Of a stretch of DNA of 64,000 nt, positions 1 to 10,918 are shown piece after piece. The notes beneath the pieces were generated by a model, which was not told the origin of the DNA, did no database searches, and saw nothing but the letters and a program-made list of their open reading frames with translations. The DNA lies in assembly GCA_025526915.1 (NCBI GenBank), contig JAHLKH010000154.1, positions 1 through 64,000 of the forward strand, given 5' to 3'. Numbering within the stretch: position 1 is the first letter of the stretch; every line of letters begins with the position of its first letter. This DNA is from Entophlyctis helioformis. Its lineage: Eukaryota; Chytridiomycota; Chytridiomycetes; Chytridiales; Chytriomycetaceae. The translations under genes were made by a program, and so were the position numbers.

Positions 1-66
1 TGCTGTTGATGCAGATCGTCTCCGCATTGAGGCTGGGACGCAGCCCGTCTTGGAGGGTATGGCTTG
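1..66 (+). CDS. possible 3' end of an unidentified coding region
   Basis: A reading frame enters from the left edge and stops with TGA at about 64-66, giving roughly twenty residues that end ...EAGTQPVLEGMA. It has no internal stop but is too short to assign. It could be the tail of a gene that starts outside the window, or chance. No function is proposed. Confidence 0.2.
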
Positions 67-849
67 ATGGCCACTCGGTGGCACACCAAGGGCTCTCCTG
101 CCTGTGGCAGTCTCAACTGGCACCTGTTTGCATCCAGCCGGCACTCTTTTGCGTGCTGCAGAGACAACCGCGCCACAGCAGACCTGGATGCCTTGGTTGA
201 ATGGGCAACCAAAGGCTTGCTTGATGCTCAACGGGGTTTGGGTGTTGGCATGGCAGCCACAGCACTGGTTGCCCATCCAGCCTTGTTCATAGGGTCCATG
301 CCGCAGTCGGAATCACCAAGTACGCATGGAATTGCTAGATCTCATCCGTGTGAATACCTCCAACCTGATGCCCAGTCCTCCTTTGTGCTCTGAGCAGTAC
401 TGAGATGCGCCGTATCGCTATCTGGCTCTTTGGAACAGATATTGCCAACCAGCGCCATGACAACCCTCCAATCTTTGACCGAGTAGTCATCCCAGATCTC
501 ACAAATGTGTCGCACTTTCTTGTGATGATGGTGCAAGGCGAGTTTCTCCTTGGGCTCAGTGTCTTCATTGCCGACTTTGGATGCTGTTGACTTCAGTCGC
601 CAGCAGGTCTGGGACGACTTGTTCTTTGCAGCCTGCAGTCGATCAGCCCTTTGTTGTTGACCGAGACTGTGCATGCTGCTCATCATTGCATTCGCGGGCA
701 TGCTGACAAGCCAGGTGGGCGTGGCTGTTGGCTGTGGATGACGGGGTGCGACGGCATCGTGCCTTGAATGCCAGACTTGCTGGTCACCTGCGCTGCTGGC
801 TGTTGCAAAGACACTTGTCGCTGTGACCTTGCTGTGTACACAAAGGCAG

Positions 850-1450
850 CCAGGACAGATGTTGACATGAGTGAGCAGAGTTGCTGCAGGCATTCTCTGT
901 GTATCGCCTCGACAGTTCTCAAAGTCAGACCAATCCAAGCGCGATGCCTTACAGCAGCTCGATGATACGCAGCAGCTCAACGATACGCCGAGTGATCCAT
1001 CCATGACCTCGTTGGTGAGCTCGTCTGCCTCTTGTGCGATGGCTGTCAACAGTTGCGACTCTGTTGACACTGTGTGCCTTGACAATCTCGACGACGACAA
1101 GGACCTTGCGGACGAGCCTGGACAGGCAACCGTTGCTGTAGCTGCCACGCCAACAGCCAGCCGCCAAAGAGTGCCAAGCAAGCGGAAGAGAGCAGCAGCA
1201 GCAGATGCCAGTGTGTCTGTGTGGCTGTGACGTTGGCCGTTTGGACATTGCAGCAGGCAGCCCCAGCAGCACGCACAAGAGCGCCGACTGGAGCAGAAGG
1301 CAACAGCCGCAACAGACAGTGGCACGACAGTTCTTGGTGAAACTACCAACACGCAGCAACTGCTGCCCCTTGGACGGCTCAGCAGACCACAAGCCAGCGT
1401 CAAAGCGGGCACGGCTTGAGAAGGCATCGACTGTAGGCCGCTCAGAGTGA
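850..1450 (+). CDS. possible 3' part of an unrecognised nuclear protein
   Basis: Two overlapping open frames read on the plus strand. The first (871-1230) carries an acidic stretch followed by a basic cluster (PSKRKRAAAADA). The second (1205-1450) ends with another basic cluster (PASKRARLEKAST) and TGA at 1448-1450. Two NLS-like clusters and a plausible splice between the frames suggest the last exons of a nuclear protein. No domain is recognisable, no upstream exon could be traced in 67-850, and an antisense frame of similar length covers the same bases. This is a weak call. Confidence 0.22.
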
Positions 1451-1623
1451 CTGGGGAATTCCGGACAAGAATATGAATTTGGATTCAAAAAGATTGGAAA
1501 TTGGATGCCAAATTGAACAAAATTCGAGGCAAACCAGCCGACCAATCAGGTGCCGGCACAGGGTGCTCTATGGGAACGAAATCAATTACCCCCCCCTCCT
1601 TCTTGTCCATCAATCATCAATCA

Positions 1624-3095
1624 ATGTCTCGCGGCCAGCAGCAGTTCCGTCAGTTGTTGACCAACATGCTGCCCAAGGGCGGCGCCGGTGGTGCGGGCGG
1701 CAGCGGTGGCAGCGGCGGCGGCGGTGCGGCTGCCGTGTCGTCAACCGCCCTCATTGTCGGCGTCGGCCTCCTCGGCTGGGGCATCAACGCCTCGCTCTTC
1801 AACGGTGCGTCGCCTGCAACCCTGGCCGGCAGTGATCTCTCTCTGCGTTGGCTGCGACGCTGCGGGCAAACGTCGTGGCCAGTGCGCTGTGCTGCTCAGC
1901 GACTGTGCAGCAGCGGCCAGTACTGACAAGACATGCCAGCACACACACACACACGCTACGCACACCGGTGCACGCTCCTGCACCAGTCGACGGCGGTCAC
2001 CGTGCCGTCAAGTACTCGAGAATCTCGGGTGTGGTCGACAAGGTGTACAACGAAGGCACGCACTTCAACATCCCGTGGTTCGAGACGCCCATCCTGTTCG
2101 ACGTCAGAGCCAAGCCCAGAAACATTGCCTCGCTCACCGGCACCAAGGGTGCGTCCTCTTTACCTGCGTCTCTCAGACCCGCTGCTGCCCTCGGCCCATC
2201 TGCATGCCACCTGCCATGACTGCTGACTGACTGTGCTGACTGACTGACTGACTGACTGACTGACCGGCCGGCCGACTTGACGGATGCGGACATGAACAGA
2301 TCTCCAGATGGTCAACATCACCGTGCGTGTGCTCTCGCGCCCGCAGGTCGAGCGTCTGCCCGAGATCTACCGCACGCTCGGCACAGACTTTGACGAGCGT
2401 GTGCTGCCGTCCGTCGTCAACGAGGTGCTCAAGAGCGTCGTTGCCCAGTTCAACGCCTCGCAGCTCATCACCCAGAGAGAGCGCGTAAGTCCGGGTCTCG
2501 TCGTGGCCCTTGTCCGAGTGCTGCTGCTGCTGAGCCGCCCTTGCCCGTCTTGCCGTCAACAGGTGTCCAAGCTTATCCGCGACAACCTCTTGATCCGCGC
2601 CAACCAGTTCAACATCACATTGGAGGATGTGTCCATCACCCATGTTGCCTTCAGTCCCGAGTTCACCCACGCCGTCGAGGCCAAGCAGATCGGTGCGCTC
2701 TCTCTTTGATGTTGCCCATCCAGCACTACGGCCTGCACTCTGACACACGGTCTGCCATGACTCCACAGCCCAGCAGGAGGCCCAGCGTGCGTCGTACATT
2801 GTCGACCGCGCCAAGCAGGAGAAGCAGTCCATCATCGTCAAGGCCGAGGGTGAGCCAAGTCGGCAACGCTCATTGGTGATGCCGTCAAGAACTCTCCCGG
2901 ATTCATCGAGCTCCGCAAGCTCGAGACGGCCCGCGAGATTGCGTCCGTCATTGCACGGTCCAACAACCGTGTCTACGTGGACTCTGAGGCTCTCATGCTC
3001 AACGTGAGTTGCACGCATTGGACTCTGGTGTCTGGCTTACTGGCAATCTGACTGTTGGTGAGCAGGTGCGTGGCTTTGAGGAGAAGAAGCAGTAA
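1624..3095 (+). CDS. PHB2: prohibitin-2, mitochondrial inner-membrane scaffold subunit
   Basis: PHB2 assembles with PHB1 into the ring complex of the mitochondrial inner membrane that stabilises respiratory proteins and OPA1/Mgm1 processing. Six exons fit: 1624-1804, 1987-2148, 2300-2484, 2563-2692, 2769-3003 and 3066-3095, all with GT/AG ends. Exon 1 has a Gly/Ala-rich N-terminus and one membrane segment ([18 protein letters not shown]). Exons 2-3 carry the SPFH/prohibitin core, including [28 protein letters not shown] and [13 protein letters not shown]. The alpha-helical tail ([20 protein letters not shown]) follows, and the protein ends VRGFEEKKQ. Family identity is secure, and the tail favours PHB2 over PHB1. 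One base is missing near 2855, where the conserved GEAKSA motif should continue. The frame is restored only by adding one base, so this is either a sequencing error or a broken allele. Confidence 0.93.
2236..2264 (+). repeat. (GACT)n tetranucleotide tract in PHB2 intron 2
   Basis: About seven tandem CTGA units lie inside the second PHB2 intron (2149-2299). Similar tetranucleotide tracts recur in other introns of this window. Confidence 0.8.
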
Positions 3096-3171
3096 CTCGA
3101 CTCTGGATCGATCGGAATATCTGCTTCCCTTTGAAAGAGGGACCTGCAATGAAACAGTACACATCAGCATC

Positions 3172-4325
3172 ACGCATCAGTTGTCAGCCGTGCGCTTTCC
3201 CAGCCGTGCTTACAGCAGCACGCGTCGGTTACCATGAACGTTGGATCCACCGTCCCAGTCGCCATGCCGTATCCATACACGCCAGGTGTGCCGTACACCA
3301 GCCCGCCGTCATAGAACCCGTATTCGCCAGTGGAGCCAGAAGCGCCATTGTACCCGAGTGCCCATCGCCCATGATCGGCCCATCTGAATGTGTTTGAGCT
3401 GGCATCCATCAGCAGCAATCTCTTGCCCTGCAGCCAACGTACCTCGCATTCCATGGTTGCCGCTGCTGTCGCCTGCCTGTGTCGGGCTTTGGCCACCGTA
3501 TCTGCTCGTCTTGCGTCTCTCGTACGCCTCAATCTGCGCTCGCTTGTATCAGCACGCGGATGCCAACACACACACACTTGATCACACACGGCACACACCT
3601 TTTGGCGCAGCTCGTAGAGAATGTACTCAATGTACCCTGGCTTGTTGTTGACGATGCATGAGATGATTTCATCGTTGGTCGAGTACCCAACCGCTTGAAC
3701 ACCTTTTCTGCATGCCGTCGCACAGCCAAGTCCAGCGGTCAGCAGTCCATCCATCCCGTTTGTCGGCCAGTTTGTCTGTTGGCCAGAACGCGGCGTGGCA
3801 GGCACCAGCAGACAGGCGGCAAGTCTCACGGTTGAGCGTCGTCCAGTTGTATATCTTTTGCGACACCGAGTTGGCTGGCGAGTAGTTGTGGATGTCGACG
3901 AGCTTGGGGATGAAATGACGGACGACCTCGGCACAGGCGACTGGCAGCCATGGACGTTGGTGGTTGTCGTGGTGTGGCGTACCATTGTCGTGTTGGTCGG
4001 CCAGGTCAGGCGGCATTGCCAGACAGACGGACAGAGAGAGACAGACGGATGGATGGACAGAGACAGCCGCAATAGTGAGTGCCATGAACTTGGACAGCAC
4101 AGCAAGGCAAACCACACACCTCCGTCACTAAAGTCCCGTGATATGTTCTTCTTGGGCCGCGAGAGCGGTATCTCGTCTATCCATGTATACAGGCTCTGGA
4201 TCTCCTCTTCCGACAACTCGTGCATCTCTCTCTCTCTCGTCGTGTCAGTCTGTGTCGCGTCTGTTTCGCGTCTGTGTCGCGTCTGTGGAAGAATGGTCAG
4301 TTTGAGGGAAAGTGCAGGTTGCAGT
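3172..4325 (-). pseudogene. truncated duplicate of the SPEF1 5' half
   Basis: This block is nearly identical to 33568-34735. It holds the first five exons of SPEF1 on the minus strand, beginning MHELSEEEIQSLYTWIDEIP at 4225, and stops in the intron that follows the exon ending VDPTFM. The Pro/Gln-rich linker and the C-terminal coiled coil are absent, and the PHB2 3' end lies immediately beyond the breakpoint. One C is missing near 3687 compared with the full copy, so exon 3 (KVFKRLG...) shifts out of frame after the LG. Truncation plus frame break argue for a non-functional segmental duplicate. The intact gene is at 32554-34629. Confidence 0.85.
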
Positions 4326-4420
4326 GCCGAGACCAGACATCCATCATTGCTGTGCCAAGTTGGTTGCAGTCGATAGCTTGTTCGAGAGACTGCTGCAGGT
4401 GCAGTCCAGCAGACCGCGGA

Positions 4421-5210
4421 TCAGTTCGTTGGGGCGTTGGCGGCACGATGGAGTGGTGGGATGGGGAAGAGGCTGGACAGGATCGGGCTGAGAGGGCAGC
4501 CTTGGCGGACGCCGCGCTCGACCGGGAAGGACTCTGAGAGCGACGAGCCCGCGCGAGCACGGGCTGTGGGTTGGTGTAAGAGCACGCAGGTAAGCAAGCA
4601 TGCGCGGAGGGATCTGCAGCCGTCCAGCTTCCAGAGCAGGGCCACGAAGGGCACAGTGTCAAACGCCTTGCGCAGGTCAACAAAGGCAGCATAGGTGGGA
4701 AGCCCACTGCACGGCGACGCTGGATGATGTCGATGAGGCACAGATCTGCGCGGGGCACTCCTCGCGGCGGCGGAAGCCTGCTTGTTCGTGCACCAGCAGC
4801 CGTTGGCTTTGACGAGATCGTTGAGGCGAGCAGCGACGATCTTGGACACGATCTTGAGGCCGGTGTTGATCAGCGAGATGCCGCGGTGGTCGTTGGGGTC
4901 GAGTGGGTCGCCCTTCTTGGGAATGGAGACGATGGTGGACGAGGTCCAGCGGTCGGGGAATCTGTCCTGCAGGAAGATGGCATTGCACACGCGGAGCAAG
5001 GCTGGGGGCTGTCCATCTGGCATGCAGTCCCATGGCAGCCTGACCACGGCAGCAGCAGGTATCGCAGCCAGACACAGACATCGCCGTTTCAGGATGGACT
5101 GGAGCACATCGAGATCAGTGTGCTGTGTTGGCGAGCAACGTGGGTTGCATGGAAGGCAGCAAGTTGAGGGTTTTGTGGATGGAGACCATCCGGGTTTATT
5201 GGCTATTGTG
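4421..5210 (-). mobile_element. degenerate LINE reverse-transcriptase fragment
   Basis: Minus-strand translations in shifting frames show non-LTR reverse transcriptase motifs: STIVSIPKKGDPLDPNDHRG, ISLINTGLKIVSKIVAARLN, AAFVDLRKAFDTVPF and RGVRQGCPLSPIL. The YxDD-containing palm and everything after it is missing. The same fragment, in the same position relative to an LRR gene, occurs at 43788-44500, so it was carried in a larger duplication. It is related to, but clearly distinct from, the nearly complete LINE at 47526-52051. Confidence 0.8.
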
Positions 5211-5351
5211 TCAGTCTTGTTGTAGGAGCTGTTGTTGTCGCAGTCTTGGTGGATGAGAGTGCCATCTTGTGTGGCTTGGTTGGTGGTGGATGAGAGCATG
5301 AGAAGAAAGGAAGCGGACAGATCGCGCTTTGCAGAAGCATCACAAAGCAGA

Positions 5352-7503
5352 TCAGAAGAAGGCGAGAGGAGCGAGGAGAGCAGCGACGACTGACACGACC
5401 GAGGCAGCCATGGCAGCAGCACCGCTGTAGATGGGCTCGTCTTCACCGCCAGGCTGTTGGTGCTTGGTGTAGGTCTTGCCAGCAGGCAGGTAGCCGTGCC
5501 GTAGATGGAGGCACCGCCAGAAGGAGAGGGCAATGGAGCGGCGGATGGCTGGCCGTACACAGCAGCAACGGTCTTCGTGGCACCAGGAACAACAACGACA
5601 GGTGCGACGGTGGTTGTGATGACCACAGCGGCAGCAGAGGCAGTCGTGGTGGGGCAGCAGGACAGGCCGTGGTCGTGGTGGTCGGGCAGCAGGAGCAGCG
5701 GTGGCCGAGGCAGCCAGGAACACGGTCGGGCACCGGGTCGGTGGGAAGCAGGACACAACCGGGTGCCGGCAGGCAGTGGTCGAGAAGCAGCAGGTCGAGA
5801 CGGCAGGCCGATCGGGTGGCAGCTGGTCGGGAGGCAGGCACGGCAGTGGTCGAGACAGCAGACACGTCGAGGTCGAGACGGCAGGCGCGATCGTGGTGGC
5901 AACCTTGGTCGTGGCAGGCACAGTGGTGGTCGTTGGCACAGTCGTCGTGGTCGTCGTGGTCGTTGGCACAGTCGTCGTGGTAGTGGTGGTCGTGACTGCC
6001 TTGGTAGTGGTCATCGGCACAGTCGTCGTGAGAGCCACTGTAGTCGTGACTGCCTTGGTCGTGGTCGTGGTGGAAGTCACAGTGGTCCTTGGCACAAAGC
6101 CTTCAACAGCATCCCAGAAACACGCGTCAGTAGCCGTTCAGATCCACAACGCATGCCAACATCCAGCATTGCAACTCACACTTGGCCGTGATGCGACAGT
6201 TGTTGCCCTTGTGCCCATCAGGGATGCAAACGCTCGTGCCAGCACCATCACAATAAAGCCCAGAATCGGCCAAATCCGGAAGTGGGCCGGTCAGAAGTGG
6301 GTTGTTGTCAAAAGTGCTGTTAGATTGGGATGCCAAGAGATAATGGGGGACAGAGTATGTCAGCCAATTGCACACATGAATGGCAATAATCGATTGACAG
6401 TGACTTGCAAGTATTGAAGACTCTTGAGGTTACTGATCCATGAAGGAATCGTGCCGTTGAGGTTGTTGCTTGAGAGGTAGCTGTCCAAAACGTCAGCAAT
6501 GCATGCCATTGCACAAGTTCAAGCGCGACATGCCAAGTCTGTGACTTACAGACCGGTAAGACCTGTCAGCTTCTCGAAAGAGCGAGGGATCTCGCCACCA
6601 AAGCCAGCGTACGCTACATTCCTTCAGTAGAGTATCATTGCAAGACAAAGATGCGAGCATGTATGCCACGAATGAAAGTCGAGAGATGCGCGAGGGACAG
6701 GTGGCGATGTGCATGCGTCAACAAGAGGCTGTGGTCATCGGAAGAAGCCGCAAAGCCAGCATAAAAGGCGACTTACAGTGCTACAAAATAAGGCAGGTTG
6801 CCAATTGACGATGGGATGGGCTTTCCACCAAAGTTGTTACCAAAAAGGTCGCTTTGAAGTTTTCGAGGAAATGAGACATAGGTCCATGTCAGCACGATCG
6901 CAAAGCAAGTGTAATGGGAAACCAACAGAGCACATACAGTGAAGCAAGTGCAGTCATATTGGCAAAGGCGTTGTCAGAGATCGACGTGTAGCCATTGCTT
7001 CGAAGAGAGCTGTCCAGAGTGTTTGGTGGCAAGAGCATGGCTTGAACGGTTAGCAAGGATGATTGCAAGTGAGTCTCGTTGACAGTGGAGCTTACAGGTT
7101 AACCAGATTAGTCAGGCTGGCGAGCGCTGAGGGGAATGCATTGTCGGCTGTCTTGCCATCACCATCACCCATCGAGCTGTGGTTGTGAAGGTGCATGGTT
7201 GGCGCGGGCGATGGCGTCGTCAAGCCATGGTGCACAAGGGAGCGAGGGGCAGACAAAGGCGACAAGGGCGATGCAGATGCAGAACGCAGAGCAGAGCATG
7301 GAAGGAGGAGAGAGCGGCGTCAGTTGGCTTGATGCGGCACACGGCACAGTGATGAAGGGGAGAGCAGCGACATACATGGAGTACACACGATTATCACTGC
7401 AGGATGCATATCCACTGCAGCAGCTCTCGCCGGTGGGAAACTTGTCTGGCCAGATGCTTCGCAGTATAGGGCAGTCCAGAGGAGCAGTTTGACCACCTGA
7501 CAT
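5352..7503 (-). CDS. secreted or surface LRR protein with Thr-rich stalk (copy 1)
   Basis: Eight exons fit: 7387-7503, 7096-7151, 6938-7009, 6779-6851, 6550-6621, 6409-6480, 6180-6316 and 5352-6100. An N-terminal cysteine segment (GESCCSGYASCSDNR) precedes plant-type extracellular LRRs such as LNGTIPSWISNLKSLQYL. A Cys-containing cap follows (YCDGAGTSVCIPDGHKGNNC). Then comes a Thr-rich mucin-like stalk and a hydrophobic C-terminus (AAAMAASVVSVVAALLAPLAFF, shown only in part by family logic as a GPI or membrane anchor). No signal peptide is visible upstream, so the first exon may be missing. Each LRR exon is one repeat, with the intron in the same Leu codon. A base appears lost near 5495 compared with copy 2, and the stalk frame is disturbed. 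Likely a cell-wall or sensing protein; function unknown. Confidence 0.72.
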
Positions 7504-8640
7504 GATGCCGTCGAAGGAGTCCGTTGGTTCGCTTGAGGTGGATGGTGAGGGAAAGTGAGCGGGGGAACTGCTCGCCTTTTGAAGGAAACTCCACTGCTCT
7601 TGTGCTCAGTGGTGGTCCACTGCCTTTGGCCATGTGAACGGGTCGCGGGCTCACTGCCTTTCGTCATGTGAACGGGTCGCGGGCTCACTCAACGGTTGAA
7701 AATGCCCAAAAATGGCAAGATTGGATGAGGCGTTGGAGGCTGCAGAGTGCACAGGCAGAGTGGATAGGCAGAGTGCACAGGCACTGGTGTGCAATGCCAG
7801 AGTGTTGGTCAGCGTCTCTCGGCAGTTGCAGCCGGCGTTCCTGTGCTGCCAAGTGCAGAGCTGCTCAAAGTTGACCCCATGAACGGGCTCAGGAGACATG
7901 TGCACACTTTGTTGGCAGAGAGCGCCATCACCTTGCCAAAGTGGCGTTACGCCTCCAGCCAGCCCGGCCATGAACTGCAGGTCAAGGTGCCTGACAGCCA
8001 AGTCGCCAAGCCGCCAAGCGAGCAAGCGGCATGCTGCAGGCTGTCCGTGTGCTGGGACCAGCAGGCACACATCACTCGCGATGCCAGCCAGCATCCCATC
8101 TGCGGACAATCAATCCTGTGCATGTGGCGATGGCAGCAATGGCGATCCAGACTTGCTGTGCACTGTCCTCTGTCAACACACACAGGCTGCACTCGCCTGG
8201 CAGAGTGATCTGCCTCAGATGGACAGCGTCGCTCAGTGGCATGCAGCTGCCTGTTGCTGGATGGACGTCTGGCTGCGGTCGTGCGTGTTGCAGTCTCAGA
8301 CAGTGCCGTGGTCTCCAACAAAGTCATGATGGCTGATGTGATGCTGGAGGTCTCTGATGATGCTGCTGATGCGCAGGAGCGATGCAGGCTGAGCCAAGCC
8401 AAGGGGTCGCACACATGGAAGCTGGGATATGGATCGCGTGGCAGGCAGCTTGGACGGATGGATGGAAATGGATCGCGAGAGAGGGGAGGTGTTGGCTTTC
8501 CCTCGGCCAACCACCGTCAACGGCAGCAGCAGTCGTGATGCTGGAGCAACGCAGAGCCAACTCGCGACTGTACCAAGCTCATTCAGTGAATCCAGCCATC
8601 CAACAGTGGACGGTTGACATCCTTGCCCGACCATGGCGGA
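7504..8640. other. stretch without a recognisable gene
   Basis: Open frames exist on both strands but none shows a domain, consistent splice signals or codon pattern like the neighbouring genes. The missing signal-peptide exon of the adjacent LRR gene could lie here, but I could not identify it. Confidence 0.5.
7620..7689. repeat. two tandem 34-bp repeats
   Basis: The sequence CATGTGAACGGGTCGCGGGC occurs at 7631 and again at 7665 with nearly identical flanks (CTGCCTTTGGC / CTGCCTTTCGT). The unit is 34 bp and there are two copies. No function is apparent. Confidence 0.85.
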
Positions 8641-8725
8641 GCGTCGTGGGTCAAAGACAGGATCGTGACTGATATTGGCTGTCTTGTGGCATCTGGAGTG
8701 CAGCATAGATGGCAGACTTGAGCAT
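8640..8725 (-). mobile_element. short relic of a LINE 3' region
   Basis: This stretch matches the C-terminal part of the LINE ORF2 at about 48134-48235 (peptide context LKSA...QM...FDPRRS) with deletions. It lies just beyond the 3' flank of tRNA-Lys copy 1, which places LINE-derived DNA near two of the three tRNA-Lys genes. Confidence 0.6.
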
Positions 8726-8924
8726 CTCACAAAGGCAGCACGAACACCCCCATGGGCAGCCTGAAGAAATGCACACATTCGCGAGGCGAGTGGACGCGAC
8801 TGGATAGTGCCAGAGGGTGGCAGAAGCAGCGACAGGCGGCCACAGTGGCAAAAGAGAGAGAGAGTGGCCAAGGATCGATGTCCAGCAGTCGAGCAAAATG
8901 GCGAGATGGGCAAAAGAGAAGCCA

Positions 8925-8996
8925 GCCCGACGTGGGGGTCGAACCCACAACCTTAAGATTAAGAGTCTTACGCTCTACCGATTGAGCTAGCCGGGC
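8925..8996 (-). tRNA. tRNA-Lys(CTT), copy 1
   Basis: A 72-nt cloverleaf on the minus strand: acceptor stem GCCCGGC paired with GTCGGGC, D-arm TAGCTCAATCGGTAGAGCG, anticodon loop CTCTTAA (anticodon CTT) between TAAGA and TCTTA, and T-arm GTGGGTTCGACCCCCAC. No intron. A TTTT run about 10 nt after the 3' end can serve as the Pol III terminator. Identical in sequence to the copies at 35333 and 52145. It lies 60 bp from the ENT stop codon. Confidence 0.97.
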
Positions 8997-9056
8997 TTGT
9001 TCCTTCTTGTCACGTGATCCGCCCACCCACACTCGATTGGTGGCGTCCTGTTCATT

Positions 9057-10680
9057 CTACGAAACAAAGGGATTGCATCCACAGAGCATCCAGCGGAGCA
9101 GGAACGAGAGGCCGCTTCCAGAGACGAGCCCACACGACAGCGCAACGACCATGACATCTCCAGCAAGCCGCAGCGACGTGGCGCGTGTATCTGGCTCGCG
9201 GGCATCTTGGACATGAGAGTGCGACTTGGCCATGGACGCTGGTGCCGCAATGAACAATAGCGTGCCAATCCATCCGCCGGAAGCGCCAAGAAGGGCAAGG
9301 AGAGCCATGTAGACGGCGTCGGGGAAGAGGAGCGGCAAGGTGCGCGGGAGCGGTGTGCCGGCTTGGTCGGTGATGACGACATTGCAAAATAGAAAGAGCG
9401 GGATAAAGACAACGCGGGCGATGGACGCGGAGAGGAGAGCGCGTGGCGAGAAGCGCGAGAGAGACGGCACCATGGGCAGGGATTTGCCAACAAAGTCGGC
9501 AATGTTGAGCACAATAAAATGCATGGGGATGAAGAGATCGGGCTGGCCAGACGGCCTGCTTGGCGCAGGCAATGTGGACACGATGGACGACGTGATGGCA
9601 GGGAAGATGGCGAGGGTGATGGCAAAGTTGATGACCATGGCGAGAATGTGCGGCCGGAGTGTGCGGATGACTGCCAGGGGAGCAGACAGCTGGGCTTGTG
9701 GTGGTGCTGCTGTCAGCGACTGCATCGAGGTGGATGATGTCTGTGGAGCAGTCAGCAGCGCGTTGATGCCTGCAGTAGAGGGCGGCGGCCCGTCCTCTTC
9801 AATGTGCACAGCCAGCGATGCTCTGGCGCTGTCTGGTTCCTGCGGATCACTCTCAAGTAACCCATGCCCCTCGTCACCAGTGCTGCTGTGATCGCGGCCC
9901 CAATGCCTGGATGCCGGGCGGCTCAAGTAGATGAATCCAGCGAGCGATGCCAGACTGATGACGACCGAGACAGAAAAGTACGCAATCATGATGCCCGCGA
10001 TACCGTCTGCCACCGACTTGGCAGCGGGCACACTCTCCTGATCTGGGCCAGACTTGCCGACCGAGAGTAAGAGGAGCAGCTGGATGACGGCAGGCACGAC
10101 ACCAGCCAGACCCTGGCCCGACACGATGGCCGTGACAAACATGGCCGGATATGCGGCCGCAAAGCCAATGAACCCGCCAAGCAGAGCGGACGAGACGCCA
10201 GACACGACAATGAGCACCAGACTGCAGCCAAAGTACGCCGTGGCGCTCATGTCCATCTGCGGCATGGCCGCAGCGATCGTAAAGACCACGGACGAGACAA
10301 CGAGCCAGTCTTGACGCGCATGCCTGTGGTAACGCGGTGCTGGAACCTCAGTAGCGTCCTGGGGGCCGTGGTCAGCACCCACGCAGGCAAGCGGCCGAGG
10401 CACGCACGCCTGTCGACTCACAGCAGCGTGGACAGACTCGTTGCCATGAACGCCAGACTAAAGTAGCTCTGGAAGTTGGACGCAAACGCAGAGCCCGCCA
10501 GCCGCGCCTTGAAGTACGATGCGGCCGTTATCCAGGTGTTCCATGGGCTGTGCGCAGAGTGTCAGCAAGCCTGCCATCTGTGTGCCTGCCAAGGCGGTTG
10601 GGCAGGTGCATGGCAGCCACGAACCTCAGCATGGCAACCCCAAACAGCGCAAACATCAGCAGCAGCGCGGCTTGTTGCAT
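9057..10680 (-). CDS. equilibrative nucleoside transporter (ENT/SLC29 family)
   Basis: Facilitates nucleoside movement across the plasma or vacuolar membrane. Three exons fit: 10625-10680, 10422-10547 and 9057-10323, about 480 residues, the usual ENT length. Transmembrane segment 1 (ALLLMFALFGVAML) leads into the family motif PWNTWITAASYF. The signature GGFIGFAAAYPAMFVTA followed by SGQGLAGVVPAVIQ is typical of ENT TM4-5. A long hydrophilic loop (about residues 200-280) separates the two halves, and C-terminal helices such as FIPMHFIVLNIADFVGKSLP are clear. The intron-2 acceptor is uncertain. An earlier AG at about 10347 would add residues but break the frame, so I chose the later one. The true start may lie upstream, within a repetitive Gln/Thr or Asp/Thr-coding stretch (10680-10866). 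Confidence 0.86.
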
Positions 10681-10918
10681 CAACGTTGCTGCTCCAGCTG
10701 GCCGGGCGGGCTGCCAGGACCTCGCAGTAACTGCTCGCTCTGTCCATCGGAATCTGCTGGTGCTGCGTGTGTGTCTGTGTCTGTGTCTGTGTCTGTGTCT
10801 GCTGTTGCGCTCCGGCCATGCCGTGGCGGCGTCGTCGCTGCCCGCGCCACTCTCGCTCGCGCCGTGGCCATCAGAGTAGCAATCTCAACCAAACCAAAGG
10901 AGAAGCCCAAGCGTTCAT

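Noticed and set aside
342..1427. 361-residue minus-strand open frame
   Set aside because: Composition is Cys/Ser/His-rich without any motif, it starts without support, and a plus-strand frame with NLS-like clusters covers the same region.
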